Below, piece by piece: positions 6,433 through 9,033 of a DNA stretch of 9,033 nt (position 1 is its first letter; each line of letters starts with the position of its first letter). The stretch is taken from assembly GCA_036393835.1 (NCBI GenBank), contig DASWGI010000379.1, forward strand, positions 1 to 9,033, in the 5' to 3' direction. The DNA comes from VBKO01 sp036393835. GTDB taxonomy: Bacteria > Myxococcota > Myxococcia > Myxococcales > 40CM-4-68-19. The notes beneath the pieces were generated by a model. The model worked only from the letters and a program-made list of their open reading frames with translations. It ran no database searches and was not told where the DNA came from. Position numbers and translations under genes: made by a program.

Positions 6433-6449
6433 GATGTCACCCGGACATC
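6433..6449 (-). promoter_or_regulatory. Predicted activator-binding dyad, promoter-distal copy
   Basis: The minus strand reads GATGTCCGGGTGACATC, with perfect 6-base arms and a five-base spacer. It begins 20 bases from its sister copy, about two helical turns, so both face the same side of the DNA. Its centre (6441) is about 108 bases upstream of the predicted transcription start. It overlaps the stop codon of the activator gene (6448-6450). Confidence 0.55.
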
Positions 6450-7803
6450 ATTCGGAAGCGTCGAGGCCAAGCGCCTTGATTCGGCGGTACAGGTTGCCCC
6501 GGTCGACCTTCAGCAGGCGCGCTGCGGCCGCGACGTTGCCGCCGCACCGCGCGAGCGCCTCCCGCAGGATGCCGCGCTCGGCCTCTTCGCACAGCTCGCG
6601 GTACGAGAGCGTTCCGAGGCCATCGACCCCGCCCTGAGATGCTCCCGGCAACGGTCCCAGGAGCCTGGCCGCGTCTTCATCGACGACAAGCGGTCCCGGA
6701 TCGCGCAAGAGGTGGAGGCGCTCGATGAAGTTGCGCAGCTCGCGCACGTTCCCCGGCCAGGCGTGTCCGCGCATCGCCCTCTCCCCCTGCGCGGTCAGCC
6801 GCAGCTCGCCCTGCGCGCCGCGGAGCTCGGCGGCGAACGCGCGCGCAAGCGGGACTACGTCCTCGGGCCGCTGGCGCAGGGGTGGGACCTGGATGGGAAA
6901 GACCGCCAGCCGGTAGTACAGGTCCTCGCGGAAGCGCGCGTCCGAGACGTCCTTGCGCAGGTCGCGATGGGTGGCGGCGACGACGCGGACGTCGATGCGC
7001 ACTGGCGCAGTCCCGCCGAGCCGCTCGACCTCGCGCTGCTCGAGCACGCGGAGAAGCTTCGCTTGCAGCTCGAGCGGCAGTTCGCCGATCTCGTCGAGCA
7101 GCAGCGTCCCACCTTCAGCCTGCTCGAAGCGGCCGAGGCGGCGCGCGGTCGCGCCGGTGAAGGCGCCCTTCTCCGCCCCGAACAGCTCGCTCTCGAGGAG
7201 CTGGGCGGGGATCGCGGCGCAATTCACGGCGACGAAGCGGCCTTTGCGCCCCGACCCGAGATGGAGGGCGCGCGCGACGCGCTCCTTGCCGGTGCCGGTC
7301 TCGCCTTGGACCAGCGCCACCGAGTCGCTGGGGCCGGCGCGAGCGACCAGCTTGCGCAGCTCGGCCATGGCGGCGCTCTCGCCGATCAGGTTTCCCGGCT
7401 GGGCCAGCTCTTCGCGCAGGCGCTCGCGCTCTTCTTCCAGGTCGCGCAAGGCGAGGGCGTTCTGCAGCGCCGTGAGGAGCCGCTCGGCCGTGGGCGGCTT
7501 CTCGACGAAATCGGTCGCGCCGAGCTTGAGCGCCTGCGCCGCCTCGCCGGGCGTGGCGCCGCCGGAGAGCACCACCACGGGCGCCGGCAGCGGCCGGGGA
7601 AGGCGCGCGAGGAGCGAGAGGCCGCTCTCGCCCGGAAGCCCCAGGTCGAGGATCACCGCGGCGGGCGGATCGCGCGACAGGGCCTCGTGCGCTTCCGCCG
7701 CCGTGGTCGCGGTCTCGGTGCGATAGCCCTCGTCGCGCAGCAGGCCAGAGACCCCGCGCAGCACGGCCGGATCGTCGTCGACGAGGAGGATACGCCGGCT
7801 CAC
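6448..7803 (-). CDS. Sigma-54-dependent response regulator, NtrC/NtrX class
   Basis: This is a DNA-binding response regulator that uses ATP to open sigma-54 promoters after phosphorylation by its kinase. Its 451 residues show the standard order. The receiver domain (1-120) has acidic residues Asp9-Asp11, phospho-acceptor Asp53 in ILDLGLPG, switch Ser80 and Lys102. The AAA+ domain (about 138-365) has Walker A GETGTGKE (167-174), the sigma-54 loop GAFTGA (213-218), Walker B GGTLLLDEIG (231-240) and an arginine-rich sensor region near 295-312. The Fis-type helix-turn-helix (about 405-447) includes GGNVAAAARLL and NLYRRIKALGL, the latter resembling NtrX. All key residues are present. It starts with GTG at 7803, overlapping the kinase TGA as GTGA. 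Two dyads that could be its own binding sites lie at its 3' end, so its likely target is the Omp85-like gene just downstream. The class is certain; the NtrX label is a resemblance only. Confidence 0.93.
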   Translation of the reverse strand: MSRRILLVDDDPAVLRGVSGLLRDEGYRTETATTAAEAHEALSRDPPAAVILDLGLPGESGLSLLARLPRPLPAPVVVLSGGATPGEAAQALKLGATDFVEKPPTAERLLTALQNALALRDLEEERERLREELAQPGNLIGESAAMAELRKLVARAGPSDSVALVQGETGTGKERVARALHLGSGRKGRFVAVNCAAIPAQLLESELFGAEKGAFTGATARRLGRFEQAEGGTLLLDEIGELPLELQAKLLRVLEQREVERLGGTAPVRIDVRVVAATHRDLRKDVSDARFREDLYYRLAVFPIQVPPLRQRPEDVVPLARAFAAELRGAQGELRLTAQGERAMRGHAWPGNVRELRNFIERLHLLRDPGPLVVDEDAARLLGPLPGASQGGVDGLGTLSYRELCEEAERGILREALARCGGNVAAAARLLKVDRGNLYRRIKALGLDASE

Positions 7804-8978
7804 GGCGCCGTTCCGGAGAGCGGCAGCTCGACGACCGCCTGCGCGCCGCGGCCTTCGCGCGGCTCGAGCACCAGCGTGCCGCCGTGCTCGTGGACGATCT
7901 TCTGCGCGATGGGAAGGCCGAGGCCCGAGCCTTGCGGCTTCGTCGTCCCGAGCGAGCGCAGGAGCTGGGCGCCGTCGAGGCGCGCGCGGATGCCGGCGCC
8001 GCGGTCGCGCACCAGGACGCGCGCCTTGCCGGCGTGCTCTCGCGCCTCGATCTCGACGGGGCCGTCGCCCGGTCGCGACGCCTCGAGGGCGTTCTTGATC
8101 AAGTTGCCGAAGGCGCGCCGGAGCTGGTCGGCATCGCCGTCGAGGCGGAGGGGATCGGTCACGCACTCGACCGGCACCGGCGAGCCGCCGGAGTAGAGCG
8201 TGCTCGTCTCGCGCAAGAGCTCCGCCAGATCGAGGGAGATCTTCTGGGGCGCGGGCAGCCGGGCGAACTGCGTGAAGCTCTCGGTCATGCGCAAGAGCAC
8301 GTCGATCTGCTCGCCGAGGAGCTGGGAGGACTCGGCGGCCGCGGGCGAGCCCAGGCGGGCGACGCGGGCCACCGCCATGCGCATCGCGGTGAGCGGGTTC
8401 TTGAGCTCGTGCGCGAGGCCGCGAGCCACCGTCTGCCACGCCGCTAGCTCCTCGGTGAGCTGCAGCCGCTTGCGCTGCGCCTCGAGCTCGGCGGTCATCC
8501 GGTTGAACTGGCGCACGAGGAGCCGCAGCTCGTCCGTCGGCTCCTCCTCGCCGCCTTCCTCCGGAATGCGGACCGACAGATCTCCCGCCGCGACCTGCAG
8601 CATGCCTCGGGCGAGCCGCTCCACCGGCCTCGAGAGGGCGCGCCCGAGGGCCACGGCAGCGGCGACGAGGAACGCCGCGGACGCGCCCACGGCGGCGAGG
8701 AGCGCCCAGGGGGCGAGCCGCGCGAGGGAGCGGCGCGCCAGCTCCGCCTGCAGGAGATCGACGCGCGCCTGCGACAGCTCGCGCGAGAGCGCGGGATCGC
8801 GCGCGGCCTTCTGCGCGCGCTCGAGCAGCGGATCGAGCCGGCCGAGCGAGAGGGAGAGCATCCTCGAGAGCCCGAAGCCGACGACCAGACCGCCGCCCGC
8901 GAGCGGCAAGAGGCCCGCGGCGAGCATCACCGCGAGGAGCCTTCTGCGGAACCGGCGCCCGGTGCGGCGATCGTCCAT
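7800..8978 (-). CDS. Membrane sensor histidine kinase, NtrY-like
   Basis: This inner-membrane kinase should phosphorylate the response regulator encoded right after it. With the ATG at 8978 it has 392 residues. Transmembrane helix 1 is at about 14-38, a periplasmic loop of roughly 50 residues follows, and helix 2 is at about 89-112. A HAMP linker (about 113-166) has SRPVERLARGMLQVAAGDLSVRIP. The dimerisation/phosphoacceptor helix has His190 in GLAHELKNPLTAM. The ATP-binding domain carries the N box NLIKNALEA (292-300), G1 box DRGAGI (325-330) and G2 box GSGLGLPIA (350-358). There is no PAS domain between HAMP and the H box, unlike classic NtrY, so sensing probably rests on the short periplasmic loop or the membrane. 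The start is uncertain: no Shine-Dalgarno precedes 8978, and the frame stays open to the window edge (9032) with no other start. The gene overlaps the regulator by four bases. Confidence 0.9.
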   Translation of the reverse strand: MDDRRTGRRFRRRLLAVMLAAGLLPLAGGGLVVGFGLSRMLSLSLGRLDPLLERAQKAARDPALSRELSQARVDLLQAELARRSLARLAPWALLAAVGASAAFLVAAAVALGRALSRPVERLARGMLQVAAGDLSVRIPEEGGEEEPTDELRLLVRQFNRMTAELEAQRKRLQLTEELAAWQTVARGLAHELKNPLTAMRMAVARVARLGSPAAAESSQLLGEQIDVLLRMTESFTQFARLPAPQKISLDLAELLRETSTLYSGGSPVPVECVTDPLRLDGDADQLRRAFGNLIKNALEASRPGDGPVEIEAREHAGKARVLVRDRGAGIRARLDGAQLLRSLGTTKPQGSGLGLPIAQKIVHEHGGTLVLEPREGRGAQAVVELPLSGTAP

Positions 8979-9033
8979 CGTGCGCGAGCGTACACGAAAA
9001 AGCGCCCGCTCCCGAAGGGCAAAGGACAGATAA
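8979..9033. other. Upstream edge of the kinase gene
   Basis: These 55 bases show no Shine-Dalgarno and no clear promoter for the kinase. The kinase reading frame runs through them without a stop codon. A weak GCCC/GGGC pairing followed by five T's lies on the minus strand near 8998-9017 and could be a poor terminator of a gene further right, or nothing. Confidence 0.3.

Noticed and set aside
6318..6470. N-terminal extension of the Omp85-like protein to an ATG at 6470
   Set aside because: It would overlap the regulator gene and hide the signal peptide. The strong Shine-Dalgarno fits the ATG at 6317.
4131..6479. A 782-codon open frame on the plus strand
   Set aside because: It lies opposite the Omp85-like gene. 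Its product is an Arg/Ala/Pro/His-rich string without domains, as expected from the reverse strand of GC-rich coding DNA.
5911..8196. A 761-codon open frame on the plus strand
   Set aside because: It runs opposite three genes with clear domain motifs and has no recognisable motif itself.
7804..8439. N-terminal extension of the response regulator to an ATG at 8439
   Set aside because: It overlaps the kinase gene, and the receiver domain begins exactly at the GTG at 7803.

Overview
The window is GC-rich (by eye about two thirds G+C, with strong G/C bias at third codon positions) and lies in a Gram-negative chromosome. An Omp85-type outer-membrane barrel protein, an exported S9 peptidase and an NtrY/NtrX-like sigma-54 two-component pair together suggest a myxobacterium or other former deltaproteobacterium. 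That placement is inference; no marker here fixes the taxon. I see no mobile element, CRISPR array, tRNA or rRNA.

Left part (1-2375). The 5' end of thrS, threonyl-tRNA synthetase, runs leftward off the window. It is divergent from a gene for an exported S9-family (prolyl oligopeptidase-type) serine peptidase, and 132 bases separate the two starts. The peptidase ribosome binding site sits in one arm of a perfect inverted repeat.

Middle (2385-3405). A leftward gene for a conserved-looking protein of unknown function converges on the peptidase gene with only 9 bases between the stop codons. Upstream of it is a 262-base stretch with no convincing gene.

Right part (3406-8978, all leftward). Four genes form two tightly coupled pairs. 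The first pair is a membrane histidine kinase and an NtrC/NtrX-class sigma-54 activator, joined by a GTGA stop/start overlap. After about 130 bases comes the second pair: an Omp85/BamA-like outer-membrane protein and a small exported protein, again joined by a GTGA overlap.

The gap between the pairs holds what looks like a complete sigma-54 regulatory unit. A -24/-12 element has the obligatory GG-N10-GC spacing. Two tandem 17-bp dyads lie about 88 and 108 bases upstream of the predicted transcription start, overlapping the activator's stop codon. A strong Shine-Dalgarno follows directly after the predicted start. The simplest reading is a self-contained circuit: the kinase senses the envelope, the activator binds the two dyads, and sigma-54 polymerase transcribes the Omp85-like gene and its small partner. 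This is the most interesting signal in the window. It is a prediction from sequence pattern, and neither binding nor transcription is shown.
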